DNA from: Haemophilus haemolyticus_L
GTDB lineage: Bacteria > Pseudomonadota > Gammaproteobacteria > Enterobacterales > Pasteurellaceae
Assembly (NCBI RefSeq): GCF_003490595.1
Contig: NZ_QQGY01000009.1
Location: 1 to 64,000 of the forward strand
Direction: 5' to 3'
Length of the DNA: 64,000 nucleotides
Each line of letters begins with the position of its first letter. Position 1 is the first letter of the stretch. Below the pieces are notes generated by a model. That model saw nothing but the letters and a program-made list of their open reading frames with translations, was not told the origin of the DNA and searched no databases. The position numbers and the translations under genes are program-made. Positions 53,618 through 62,380 of the stretch are shown here, piece after piece.

Positions 53618-55072
53618 ATGTCAGTAAAAGGCGACATCGGTGTTATCGGCTTAGCCGTGATGGGGCAAAACCTCATTTTAAATATGAATGATCATGGCTT
53701 TAAAGTTGTGGCATATAACCGTACTACATCTAAAGTGGATGAATTTTTACAAGGTGCAGCAAAGGGCACGAATATTATCGGTGCATACTCTTTAGAAGAT
53801 TTAGCTTCTAAGTTAGAAAAGCCACGTAAAGTGATGTTAATGGTACGCGCGGGTGATGTGGTGGATCAATTCATTGAGGCATTACTACCGCACTTAGAAG
53901 AAGGCGATATCATTATTGATGGGGGTAACTCAAACTACCCTGATACCAACCGTCGTGTAAAAGCATTGGCTGAAAAAGGTATTCGCTTTATTGGTTCTGG
54001 TGTTTCAGGTGGTGAAGAAGGTGCACGTCATGGACCATCTATCATGCCAGGTGGTAATCAAGAAGCATGGCAATATGTGAAACCAATCTTCCAAGCAATC
54101 TCTGCTAAAACAGAACAAGGTGAGCCTTGCTGTGACTGGGTCGGCGGTGAAGGCGCTGGTCACTTCGTGAAAATGGTTCACAATGGTATTGAATACGGCG
54201 ATATGCAATTAATCTGTGAAGCTTACCAATTCTTAAAAGAAGGTTTAGGCTTAAGCTATGAAGAGATGCAATCTATCTTCGCAGAATGGAAAAAAACTGA
54301 ACTTGATAGCTATTTAATCGATATCACTACCGATATTCTTGGTTATAAAGATGCTGATGGTGAGCCATTAGTTGAAAAAATCTTAGATACCGCAGGTCAA
54401 AAAGGGACAGGTAAATGGACGGGTATCAACGCATTAGATTTCGGTATTCCTCTAACCTTAATCACTGAATCCGTCTTTGCGCGTTGTGTCTCTTCATTTA
54501 AAGATCAACGTGTTGCAGCAAATCAATTATTCAATAAAACTGTTGCTCCAGTTGAAGGTGACAAAAAAGTTTGGATTGAAGCAGTACGTAAAGCATTATT
54601 GGCGTCAAAAATCATTTCTTACGCACAAGGCTTTATGCTGATTCGTGAAGCCTCTGAACAATTTGGTTGGGATATTAACTATGGTGCAACGGCGTTATTA
54701 TGGCGTGAAGGTTGTATCATTCGCAGCCGTTTCTTAGGTAACATCCGCGATGCGTACGAAGCGAACCCAGATTTAATCTTCTTGGGGTCAGATAGTTACT
54801 TCAAAGGCATTTTAGAAAATGCATTAAGTGACTGGCGTAAAGTGGTGGCAAAATCTATCGAAGTAGGTATTCCAATGCCTTGTATGGCGTCTGCAATCAC
54901 TTTCTTAGATGGTTATACTTCAGCACGTTTACCGGCAAACTTATTGCAAGCACAACGTGACTACTTCGGCGCACATACTTATGAGCGTACTGATAAACCA
55001 CGTGGCGAATTCTTCCATACTAACTGGACAGGTCGTGGTGGGAATACTGCCTCTACCACTTACGATGTGTAG
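53618..55072 (+). CDS. gnd: 6-phosphogluconate dehydrogenase, decarboxylating
   Basis: 484 residues from the ATG at 53618 with AGGAG. It oxidises 6-phosphogluconate to ribulose-5-phosphate and CO2, making NADPH. GLAVMGQNL near residue 10 and GSGVSGGEEGARHGPSIMPGG (about 128-148) are the cofactor and active-site motifs. Third pentose phosphate gene of the cluster. Confidence 0.98.
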   Translation: MSVKGDIGVIGLAVMGQNLILNMNDHGFKVVAYNRTTSKVDEFLQGAAKGTNIIGAYSLEDLASKLEKPRKVMLMVRAGDVVDQFIEALLPHLEEGDIIIDGGNSNYPDTNRRVKALAEKGIRFIGSGVSGGEEGARHGPSIMPGGNQEAWQYVKPIFQAISAKTEQGEPCCDWVGGEGAGHFVKMVHNGIEYGDMQLICEAYQFLKEGLGLSYEEMQSIFAEWKKTELDSYLIDITTDILGYKDADGEPLVEKILDTAGQKGTGKWTGINALDFGIPLTLITESVFARCVSSFKDQRVAANQLFNKTVAPVEGDKKVWIEAVRKALLASKIISYAQGFMLIREASEQFGWDINYGATALLWREGCIIRSRFLGNIRDAYEANPDLIFLGSDSYFKGILENALSDWRKVVAKSIEVGIPMPCMASAITFLDGYTSARLPANLLQAQRDYFGAHTYERTDKPRGEFFHTNWTGRGGNTASTTYDV

Positions 55073-55093
55073 TTAAAAATATCGCTAAAAATT

Positions 55094-55128
55094 ACCGCAC
55101 TTTGAGATATTAAAGTGCGGTATTTTTT
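55094..55128. terminator. gnd terminator made of inverted uptake sequences
   Basis: ACCGCACTT (55094-55102) and AAGTGCGGT (55113-55121) with extended TA ends form a stem followed by ATTTTTTAT. Confidence 0.85.
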
Positions 55129-55160
55129 ATCTCTTTTCTGTTCATATTTGGGAAATAAAA

Positions 55161-55182
55161 AACGGTGCTATTTCAGCACCGT
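55161..55182 (-). terminator. dcuB terminator
   Basis: AACGGTGCT (55161-55169) and AGCACCGTT (55174-55182) form a 9-bp stem with a 4-nt loop, then (on the minus strand) TTTTTATTT. Confidence 0.85.
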
Positions 55183-55203
55183 TCTTTGTTATCGAATCAC
55201 ATT

Positions 55204-56526
55204 TTAAAGAATAATGTGAGAAAGACCTAAACCGATTAATAAGCAGAAAAGCATGCTCAATAAACCCGGAAGCATAAAGCTGTGGTTTAAAATGTATTTA
55301 CCGATTTTGGTTGTACCCGTGGTATCGAAGTCAAGAGATGCAATGATTGGACCATAGTTAGGGATGAAGAAGTAACCATTTACAGCAACAAATACACCGA
55401 TTAATACTGGTGCTGGGATACCTAATGCGATACCAAGTGGGAACAATGTTGCTACTGTTGCACCTTGGCTGTTTACTAATACTGAAAGTACAAATAGCGC
55501 GAAAGCAAATGCCCATGGTGCAGTTTCAACTAAGCCTTTCACCATTTCTTTCACTTCAGTCATGTGCGCTTGCATCAATGTGTCGCCTAACCATGCAATA
55601 CCGAAGATTGCAATTACTGCACGCATACCTGCGTGGAATACAGAACCTTTAGTGATTTCAGTGCCATCTGGTTTACAAGTTAAGATAATTAACGCACCAA
55701 TCGCTAACATAATGATTTCGATAGTGTGTGCCATTCCCATTGGTTTACCATCAAATACTGGACGTAAAGATGGAATCGCACCCATGATTACAACAAGTAA
55801 TGAACCAAATAAGAATAAAGAAACAGAAATTTTAGCTGTTTTGCTCACTTCTACTTCTTTGACTGAAGTGGTAGAAGCAAAAATATCTGCATATTTTGGA
55901 TCATTTAAACGACGTTGATATTCTGGATCATCTTTTAATTCTTTACCCATTTTGTTTACAAATAAACAAGCAATAAAAATACCTAAGATGGTTGAAGGAA
56001 TCGTTACCATTAATACGTCGCCAAGATGGATGCCTTGAGGTTCAAGGTAAGCAACAACCGCTACAACAGCTGCCGCAATAGGGCTTGCTACGATAGCAAA
56101 TTGTGATGCGATTACTGCCATTGACATTGGACGTTCTGGACGGATACCGTTTTGGCGGCTTACTTCAGCGATAACTGGTAATACAGAATATGCTACGTGA
56201 CCAGTACCCGCTAAGAAAGTGAATAACCAAGTTACTGCTGGCGCGATAAAAGTAATATGTTTAGGATTACGACGTAAGATTTTCGTTGCGATTTTGATCA
56301 TATAGTCTAAACCGCCAGCCGCTTGCATTGCTGCTGCTGCAGAAACTACAGCCATAATCATAAACATAACATCAATAGGTAAACCTGCTGGTTTTAGGCC
56401 AAAGCCAAAAGAAAGAATAGCAAGGCCTAAACCACCAAATACACCTAAACCGATACCACCTACTCGTGCACCCACAAAGATACACAATAATACGATGGCA
56501 AATTGTAGTAAGAACATTGCAGACAT
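55204..56526 (-). CDS. dcuB: Anaerobic C4-dicarboxylate transporter DcuB
   Basis: 440 residues with about 10-12 membrane helices. It exchanges fumarate for succinate during fumarate respiration. Family segments: GGLGLAILSFGFGLKPAGLPIDV near the N-terminus, TFLAGTGHVAYSVLPVIAEV and GIRPERPMSMAVIASQFAIVASPI. The gap upstream (56527-56774) has two same-direction uptake sequences (56639, 56721) and no clear FNR box. Confidence 0.95.
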   Translation of the reverse strand: MSAMFLLQFAIVLLCIFVGARVGGIGLGVFGGLGLAILSFGFGLKPAGLPIDVMFMIMAVVSAAAAMQAAGGLDYMIKIATKILRRNPKHITFIAPAVTWLFTFLAGTGHVAYSVLPVIAEVSRQNGIRPERPMSMAVIASQFAIVASPIAAAVVAVVAYLEPQGIHLGDVLMVTIPSTILGIFIACLFVNKMGKELKDDPEYQRRLNDPKYADIFASTTSVKEVEVSKTAKISVSLFLFGSLLVVIMGAIPSLRPVFDGKPMGMAHTIEIIMLAIGALIILTCKPDGTEITKGSVFHAGMRAVIAIFGIAWLGDTLMQAHMTEVKEMVKGLVETAPWAFAFALFVLSVLVNSQGATVATLFPLGIALGIPAPVLIGVFVAVNGYFFIPNYGPIIASLDFDTTGTTKIGKYILNHSFMLPGLLSMLFCLLIGLGLSHIIL

Positions 56527-56774
56527 ACTGCCCCCTAAGTTAATTAAAAAACATCTTTGTTTTATTTGTTAAAACAGCGCTTAATATAGCAACAAATAGG
56601 TATCGATTCCATAACATGGATCAATAAATTGTGGTCAAAAGTGCGGTTATTTCTAGTTTAGTTATAGATGTATAATTCAAGGTATTTAACGTTCATAAGA
56701 ATTTTTTTGAAAGATAACCCAAGTGCGGTTATACTTGAGCCCTATTTTGACGTACTTAATCAGTAGAGAAAACA

Positions 56775-57221
56775 ATGCAAGAATTTATCCCAATGGCAAC
56801 GGAGTTTGCTCAAAAACATACTCTTTTAGCGGTTTCTTGGTTTGCGATTTTCGTGATGGTAATTTATACCTTCTATAAAGGCGCAACGAGTAAATTTAAA
56901 GTCATCACTCACAATGAGGTGATTCGTTTAATCAATGCGGATGAAGCTATTGTGGTGGATTTACGTAGTATTGAAGAATTTCAACGTGGTCATATCATTG
57001 ATAGTATTAATTTACTTCCAAGTGAAATTAAAAATCAAAACATCGGTAAAATTGAACAACACAAAGAGAAAGCAGTTGTGTTGGTCGATATTAACGGTGT
57101 TTCCGCACCAGCTTCAGCTACGCTTTTAGCGAAACAAGGTTTTAACCGTGTGTTTGTGTTAAAAGAAGGCATATCTGCATGGGCAGCGGCAAATTTACCT
57201 TTAGTTAAAAAACATAAATAA
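56775..57221 (+). CDS. Membrane-anchored rhodanese-like protein (YibN type), cysteine-less
   Basis: 148 residues. An N-terminal membrane helix (about 17-37) precedes a rhodanese domain (about 45-140: AIVVDLRSIEEFQRGHIIDSINL, AWAAANLPL). The active-site loop reads VDINGVSAP, with no cysteine; in fact the whole protein has none, so sulfur transfer is not possible. E. coli YibN lies at the same place next to secB but with grxC between. It is probably a structural or membrane-insertion accessory. Confidence 0.88.
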   Translation: MQEFIPMATEFAQKHTLLAVSWFAIFVMVIYTFYKGATSKFKVITHNEVIRLINADEAIVVDLRSIEEFQRGHIIDSINLLPSEIKNQNIGKIEQHKEKAVVLVDINGVSAPASATLLAKQGFNRVFVLKEGISAWAAANLPLVKKHK

Positions 57222-57234
57222 TAAGGAATAGAAA

Positions 57235-57744
57235 ATGTCAGAACAAAAACAAGACGTTGCAGCAACAGAAGAACAACAACCCGTTCTTCAAATTCAACGT
57301 ATTTATGTGAAAGATGTGTCTTTTGAAGCACCAAATCTTCCACATATTTTCCAGCAAGAATGGAAACCAAAACTTGGTTTTGATTTAAGCACCGAAACAA
57401 CCCAAGTCGGTGATGACTTATATGAAGTAGTATTAAACATTTCTGTTGAAACTACACTTGAAGATAGTGGGGATGTAGCATTTATTTGTGAAGTAAAACA
57501 AGCTGGCGTGTTCACTATTAGCGGTCTAGAAGATGTTCAAATGGCGCATTGTTTAACTTCTCAATGCCCGAATATGCTTTTCCCTTATGCGCGTGAATTA
57601 GTGTCTAACTTAGTAAATCGCGGCACATTCCCTGCATTGAATTTATCTCCAGTAAACTTTGATGCATTGTTTGTTGAATATATGAATCGTCAACAAGCAG
57701 AAAATGCAGAAGAAAAATCTGAAGAAGGTCAAACTAAACACTAA
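57235..57744 (+). CDS. secB: Protein-export chaperone SecB
   Basis: 169 residues. A tetrameric cytoplasmic chaperone that hands precursors to SecA. Core segments IQRIYVKDVSFEAPNLPHIF and LTSQCPNMLFPYARELVSNLVNRGTFPALNLSPVNFDALF are conserved. It is 13 bp after the YibN-type gene. Confidence 0.97.
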   Translation: MSEQKQDVAATEEQQPVLQIQRIYVKDVSFEAPNLPHIFQQEWKPKLGFDLSTETTQVGDDLYEVVLNISVETTLEDSGDVAFICEVKQAGVFTISGLEDVQMAHCLTSQCPNMLFPYARELVSNLVNRGTFPALNLSPVNFDALFVEYMNRQQAENAEEKSEEGQTKH

Positions 57745-57758
57745 TTAAGTTATAAAAC

Positions 57759-57796
57759 AAAAGGCAAGCTAGGAATCCTAACTTGCCTTTTTTGTT
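57759..57796 (+). terminator. secB terminator
   Basis: AAAAGGCAAG (57759-57768) and CTTGCCTTTT (57782-57791) with an inner TAGGA/TCCTA stem precede a TTG-broken T run. Confidence 0.9.
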
Positions 57797-57812
57797 GTTA
57801 AAGTGCGGTCAA

Positions 57813-58520
57813 TTAATAGCTTGAATTGATTAACACTTCTTCACCGTAGCCACCTAAAGTCGGCATTGGTTGATAAGTTGAGTTTGCTGCACGCATTAAA
57901 CGAATACCACGAATACCCGCTTCTTTAGCTGCTAATACATCATCATCGCTGTCGCCATAGTGAATGGTAACTTTATGCGCAATAATGCCTGGGGTTTTGT
58001 TGTATTTAGTTGTGCGTTCACGTCCGCCCATAAATTCAACAGGGTGCATATTTTTAATATCAAACGCTTTTTGTAATACAGGTGTTACGCCATCCACGTT
58101 CCCTGCAGTACGACCTGTAATAAAATAAATTTGGTCTCCACGTTCTTGGTGCATTTTGATCAAATCAACGCCGATTTGTTTTGGAATTGAGTATTTGTCG
58201 CAACCTGCGTTAACTTCATTCCAGAAATCTTGGTTTTTCAAGTAGTCTTGTTTACCTGGAGAATATTTTTGTTGACCATAATGGAAACAAGGGCTGCTGA
58301 AAAGTACGGTATCATCAATATCAAAGCTGACATTAATTGGGCCTTTGCCTTCTAATTCTTTTTTGATTTGATCTACTGAGATCCAGTGAATTGGTTGTTC
58401 TTGCAACATTTCACGTGCATTTGTACCTGATTGAGTATAAGGCTCAGTTTTTCCTGCCATAGCTGGAATTGCTGCTGCGGTTAATAAAGCTACGACAGAT
58501 AGCTTAATCATATTTTTCAT
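57813..58520 (-). CDS. aphA: Class B acid phosphatase AphA
   Basis: 235 residues from the ATG at 58518-58520 with AGGAG. A periplasmic HAD-fold enzyme that dephosphorylates nucleotides and organic phosphoesters and can transfer phosphate. Sec signal peptide ends near IPAMA-GK (about 22). The DDDD motif FDIDDTVLF (D67, D69) and the GDSDDDV motif near the C-terminus are intact. In H. influenzae it aids NMN-derived nicotinamide riboside uptake among other uses. Confidence 0.96.
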   Translation of the reverse strand: MKNMIKLSVVALLTAAAIPAMAGKTEPYTQSGTNAREMLQEQPIHWISVDQIKKELEGKGPINVSFDIDDTVLFSSPCFHYGQQKYSPGKQDYLKNQDFWNEVNAGCDKYSIPKQIGVDLIKMHQERGDQIYFITGRTAGNVDGVTPVLQKAFDIKNMHPVEFMGGRERTTKYNKTPGIIAHKVTIHYGDSDDDVLAAKEAGIRGIRLMRAANSTYQPMPTLGGYGEEVLINSSY

Positions 58521-58737
58521 AAAAACTCCTAGTTGGATGGTCATTGAATGCTATGTATCATACACATTCTATGTTTTATATCAATTTAAAGCAAACGTTT
58601 GCTGTCTTGAAGTATGATCAGGCTCACATTTTTTTATTATTTTTGGCGAATAAATCGGCAAAAGAGTATTTTCCCTTGAATTTTGTTAATTTACCGCCAT
58701 ATAACGAACAACTTTTCACTTTATAAAGGACAGAACA

Positions 58738-59265
58738 ATGACAACGATTGTAAGCGTACGTCGTAATGGGCAAGTCGTCGTAGGCGGTGATGGACAAGTT
58801 TCTTTGGGTAATACCGTAATGAAAGGCAATGCACGTAAAGTGCGCCGTTTATATAATGGCAAAGTGATTGCTGGTTTTGCGGGTGGTACTGCAGATGCAT
58901 TTACACTTTTCGAATTATTTGAACGTAAACTTGAAATGCACCAAGGGCACTTGTTAAAAAGTGCGGTGGAATTAGCAAAAGATTGGCGTACAGATCGTGC
59001 ACTCCGTAAGTTAGAAGCGATGCTAATTGTGGCGGATGAAAAAGAAAGTTTAATCATCACGGGTATTGGCGACGTGGTTCAACCAGAAGAAGATCAAATT
59101 TTAGCAATCGGATCGGGTGGTAACTATGCGTTGTCTGCAGCACGTGCATTGGTGGAAAATACTGAACTTTCTGCTCGTGAAATTGTTGAAAAATCTTTGA
59201 AAATTGCTGGTGATATTTGCGTGTTCACAAATACAAATTTCACTATTGAAGAATTACCGAATTAA
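58738..59265 (+). CDS. hslV: ATP-dependent protease subunit HslV
   Basis: 175 residues. Proteasome-like N-terminal nucleophile peptidase; after Met removal Thr1 of TTIVSVRRNG is the nucleophile. GGDGQVSLG and the GNYALSAARAL segments are typical. It works with HslU, whose gene starts 10 bp later. Confidence 0.98.
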   Translation: MTTIVSVRRNGQVVVGGDGQVSLGNTVMKGNARKVRRLYNGKVIAGFAGGTADAFTLFELFERKLEMHQGHLLKSAVELAKDWRTDRALRKLEAMLIVADEKESLIITGIGDVVQPEEDQILAIGSGGNYALSAARALVENTELSAREIVEKSLKIAGDICVFTNTNFTIEELPN

Positions 59266-59275
59266 GGAAAAAGCC

Positions 59276-60610
59276 ATGTCTGAAATGACTCCTCGCGAAA
59301 TAGTTTCTGAATTAGATCAACATATTATTGGTCAAGCTGATGCAAAACGTGCTGTAGCGATTGCCTTGCGTAACCGCTGGCGCCGTATGCAGCTTCAAGA
59401 ACCTTTGCGTCATGAAGTGACCCCAAAAAATATTTTAATGATTGGTCCAACTGGTGTGGGTAAAACTGAAATTGCGCGCCGTTTAGCTAAATTAGCTAAC
59501 GCGCCATTTATCAAAGTAGAAGCAACGAAATTTACCGAAGTGGGCTACGTGGGGAAAGAGGTGGATTCCATTATTCGTGATTTAACGGATAGTGCGATGA
59601 AGCTTGTTCGCCAGCAGGAAATTGCGAAGAACAGAGCAAGAGCTGAAGATGCTGCCGAAGAGCGTATCTTGGATGCTTTACTCCCTCCAGCTAAAAATCA
59701 ATGGGGCGAAGTTGAAAGCCATGATAGCCATAGCAGTACTCGTCAAGCGTTCCGTAAAAAATTACGTGAAGGTCAATTAGATGATAAAGAAATCGAAATT
59801 GATGTGTCTGTTGGCGTGTCTATGGGTGTTGAAATTATGGCTCCTCCAGGCATGGAAGAAATGACAAACCAGTTGCAATCATTGTTCCAAAATTTAGGTT
59901 CAGATAAAACGAAAAAACGCAAAATGAAAATTAAAGATGCGTTGAAAGCGTTGATTGATGATGAAGCAGCGAAATTAATTAACCCTGAAGAACTTAAACA
60001 AAAAGCGATTGATGCGGTAGAACAAAATGGTATCGTTTTCATCGATGAAATCGACAAAATTTGTAAGAAAGGTGAATACAGCGGTGCAGATGTATCGCGT
60101 GAAGGTGTGCAACGTGATTTACTTCCGTTAGTGGAAGGCTCGACCGTTAGCACCAAGCACGGAATGGTTAAAACTGATCATATCTTATTTATTGCATCTG
60201 GTGCATTCCAAGTTGCTCGTCCTTCAGATTTAATTCCAGAGTTGCAGGGGCGCTTGCCGATTCGTGTTGAACTTACCGCATTAAGTGCGGCTGATTTTGA
60301 GCGTATTTTAACGGAGCCACATGCCTCTTTAACCGAGCAATACAAAGCCTTGATGGCAACAGAAGGGGTGAATATTGAATTTACAACCGACGCAGTGAAG
60401 AAAATTGCTGAGGCTGCATTCCGAGTGAATGAAAAAACGGAAAATATCGGTGCACGCCGCTTGCATACGGTAATGGAGCGTTTAATGGATAAAATTTCTT
60501 TCAGTGCAAGCGACATGAATGGTCAAACTATCAATATTGATGCGGCTTATGTATCGGATGCACTCGGCGAAGTGGTCGAAAATGAAGATTTGAGTCGTTT
60601 TATTCTTTAA
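59276..60610 (+). CDS. hslU: ATP-dependent protease ATPase subunit HslU
   Basis: 444 residues from the ATG at 59276 with AAGGAAAAA. An AAA+ unfoldase that feeds substrates to HslV. Walker A GPTGVGKTE (about 57-65), Walker B VFIDEIDK and the GYVGKEVDSIIRDL pore-loop region are intact. The I-domain (about 110-245) is of usual length. Confidence 0.98.
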   Translation: MSEMTPREIVSELDQHIIGQADAKRAVAIALRNRWRRMQLQEPLRHEVTPKNILMIGPTGVGKTEIARRLAKLANAPFIKVEATKFTEVGYVGKEVDSIIRDLTDSAMKLVRQQEIAKNRARAEDAAEERILDALLPPAKNQWGEVESHDSHSSTRQAFRKKLREGQLDDKEIEIDVSVGVSMGVEIMAPPGMEEMTNQLQSLFQNLGSDKTKKRKMKIKDALKALIDDEAAKLINPEELKQKAIDAVEQNGIVFIDEIDKICKKGEYSGADVSREGVQRDLLPLVEGSTVSTKHGMVKTDHILFIASGAFQVARPSDLIPELQGRLPIRVELTALSAADFERILTEPHASLTEQYKALMATEGVNIEFTTDAVKKIAEAAFRVNEKTENIGARRLHTVMERLMDKISFSASDMNGQTINIDAAYVSDALGEVVENEDLSRFIL

Positions 60611-60683
60611 CGATAAAGGTCTTACATATAAAAATGCGGTGAATTTTGGATCTATATCCCCAAATTGAACAGTTAATCAAATA

Positions 60684-60717
60684 CTGAGTTCTGCATTGTA
60701 CGGGACTCAGCTTTTTT
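60684..60717 (+). terminator. hslVU terminator
   Basis: CTGAGT (60684-60689) and ACTCAG (60705-60710) are followed by CTTTTTTATA. Confidence 0.8.
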
Positions 60718-60839
60718 ATAAGTCTATTAATAGAACAAAATAGAGTTTATTCTGTTCAACTTGAAATTCTATCACATCGGTGCGAACTGTTTTTGGGGAA
60801 GCTAAAGGTTCGCCGCACTTTTTTATTCAATAGAAAATA

Positions 60840-61514
60840 TTAAAGGATAGTTAATAGCTGGGCAAAATCATCAAACACCCAATCTGGGTTGGATTCGCTG
60901 ATAGGGATATTGTAATTGTAGCCGTAAGTTAAACCAACAACTGCACAGCCTGCAGCGTGGCCTGCGATAATATCATTTTTAGAATCACCCACGAAAAGTA
61001 CTTGGCGTGGTTCAAAACCAAATTTTCCGCATAAATAATAAAGCGGACCTGGATGTGGTTTAATGGCAGGTAACGATTGCCCCCCCAACATTTCACTAAA
61101 TAAATGATCAATTCCAAACGCGGCCAATACTGGTTGAACATGCCTTGTGGGTTTATTAGTAACAACTGCTAGAACATAGCCTTTTTCTTTTAAGGTTTCT
61201 AATGTTTCTTTTACATTCGGATACAGACGACTTACATTACATAAATTCTCGCCATAATAAAAATTAAAACGCTCCGTTACCTGCTTAATCTCTTCTTCAG
61301 TTAAAACTTTTCCTGTTTGTTTTTGCGCCCAATCTAACGCACGGGCAATTAATACAGGCGCACCATTACCGATCCAAGTTAACACTAATTCTTCTGGTGC
61401 TTTCGGTAAATCAAATTCAGCCAAGGCAGAATTTACTGATAATGCCAAATCAGGCAGGCTATTTACCAAGGTGCCATCTAAATCAAAGCCAATAAGTTTA
61501 AATTGTGTATTCAT
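60840..61514 (-). CDS. gph: Phosphoglycolate phosphatase
   Basis: 224 residues of the HAD family. It dephosphorylates 2-phosphoglycolate, produced in DNA repair. Motif I FDLDGTLVNSLPDL (about 10-23), VVTNKP and GDSKNDIIAGHAAG are intact. It lies 45 bp downstream of rpe; the rpe-gph-(trpS) order is common in enterics. Confidence 0.95.
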   Translation of the reverse strand: MNTQFKLIGFDLDGTLVNSLPDLALSVNSALAEFDLPKAPEELVLTWIGNGAPVLIARALDWAQKQTGKVLTEEEIKQVTERFNFYYGENLCNVSRLYPNVKETLETLKEKGYVLAVVTNKPTRHVQPVLAAFGIDHLFSEMLGGQSLPAIKPHPGPLYYLCGKFGFEPRQVLFVGDSKNDIIAGHAAGCAVVGLTYGYNYNIPISESNPDWVFDDFAQLLTIL

Positions 61515-61559
61515 TGTTTTTCTCTGTTCTATTGCAATCGCATTTCATTAAAACGACGG

Positions 61560-62234
61560 TTATGCGCCCACACTCGCGAGCTGAGTACGCATTTGGTCAA
61601 TAATTTGTTTATAATCTGGCTTACCAAAAATTGCGGAACCTGCCACAAACATATCAGCACCTGCCGCTGCAATTTCTGCAATATTATCAACTTTCACACC
61701 ACCATCTACTTCAAGACGAATATCATAACCACTTTCATCAATGATCTTACGAGCCTGTTGTAATTTCTTCAATGTTGCAGGAATAAAAGATTGTCCGCCA
61801 AATCCAGGATTAACTGACATTAATAAAACCACATCCACTTTATCCAAAACGTAATCTAAATAGCTCAAGGGCGTCGCAGGATTAAAAACTAATCCAGATT
61901 TACAACCACAATCACGAATAAGCTGCAAAGAGCGGTCAATATGTTCGCTAGATTCTGGGTGGAAAGTGATGTAGTTCGCACCTGCTTTAGCAAAATCGGG
62001 AATAATACGATCGACCGGTTTTACCATTAAATGCACGTCAATCGGTGCGGTAATACCATAATCACGTAAAGCTTGACATACCGCAGGCCCAAAAGTGAGA
62101 TTAGGTACATAATGATTATCCATTACATCAAAATGAATAACATCTGCGCCCGCATTAAGTACATTTTGTACATCATCACCAAGACGAGCGAGATCGGCAG
62201 AAAGAATTGATGGGGCGATAAGATAAGGTTTCAT
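61560..62234 (-). CDS. rpe: Ribulose-phosphate 3-epimerase
   Basis: 224 residues from the ATG at 62232-62234 with GGAGAA. It interconverts ribulose-5-phosphate and xylulose-5-phosphate with a metal ion. IAPSILSADLARLGDDV, HFDVMDNHYVPNLTFGP and MSVNPGFGGQSF are the TIM-barrel signatures. It links to the zwf-pgl-gnd genes functionally. Confidence 0.97.
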   Translation of the reverse strand: MKPYLIAPSILSADLARLGDDVQNVLNAGADVIHFDVMDNHYVPNLTFGPAVCQALRDYGITAPIDVHLMVKPVDRIIPDFAKAGANYITFHPESSEHIDRSLQLIRDCGCKSGLVFNPATPLSYLDYVLDKVDVVLLMSVNPGFGGQSFIPATLKKLQQARKIIDESGYDIRLEVDGGVKVDNIAEIAAAGADMFVAGSAIFGKPDYKQIIDQMRTQLASVGA

Positions 62235-62326
62235 AAAGGTTCTCCGTTGAGAAAATGAGTGCATTTAGTTTACTCACTTAAGTTCAAAAAACCAATAGTA
62301 ATCCTTATATGAAATAATAAGATAAA

Positions 62327-62354
62327 CAAAGAAAGGGCACTTGAGTGCCCTTTC
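62327..62354 (-). terminator. gyrB terminator
   Basis: GAAAGGGCAC (62331-62340) and GTGCCCTTTC (62345-62354) form a 10-bp stem followed on the minus strand by TTTGTTT. Confidence 0.85.
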
Positions 62355-62380
62355 AGTCATGAATATAAATAGACGGAAAT

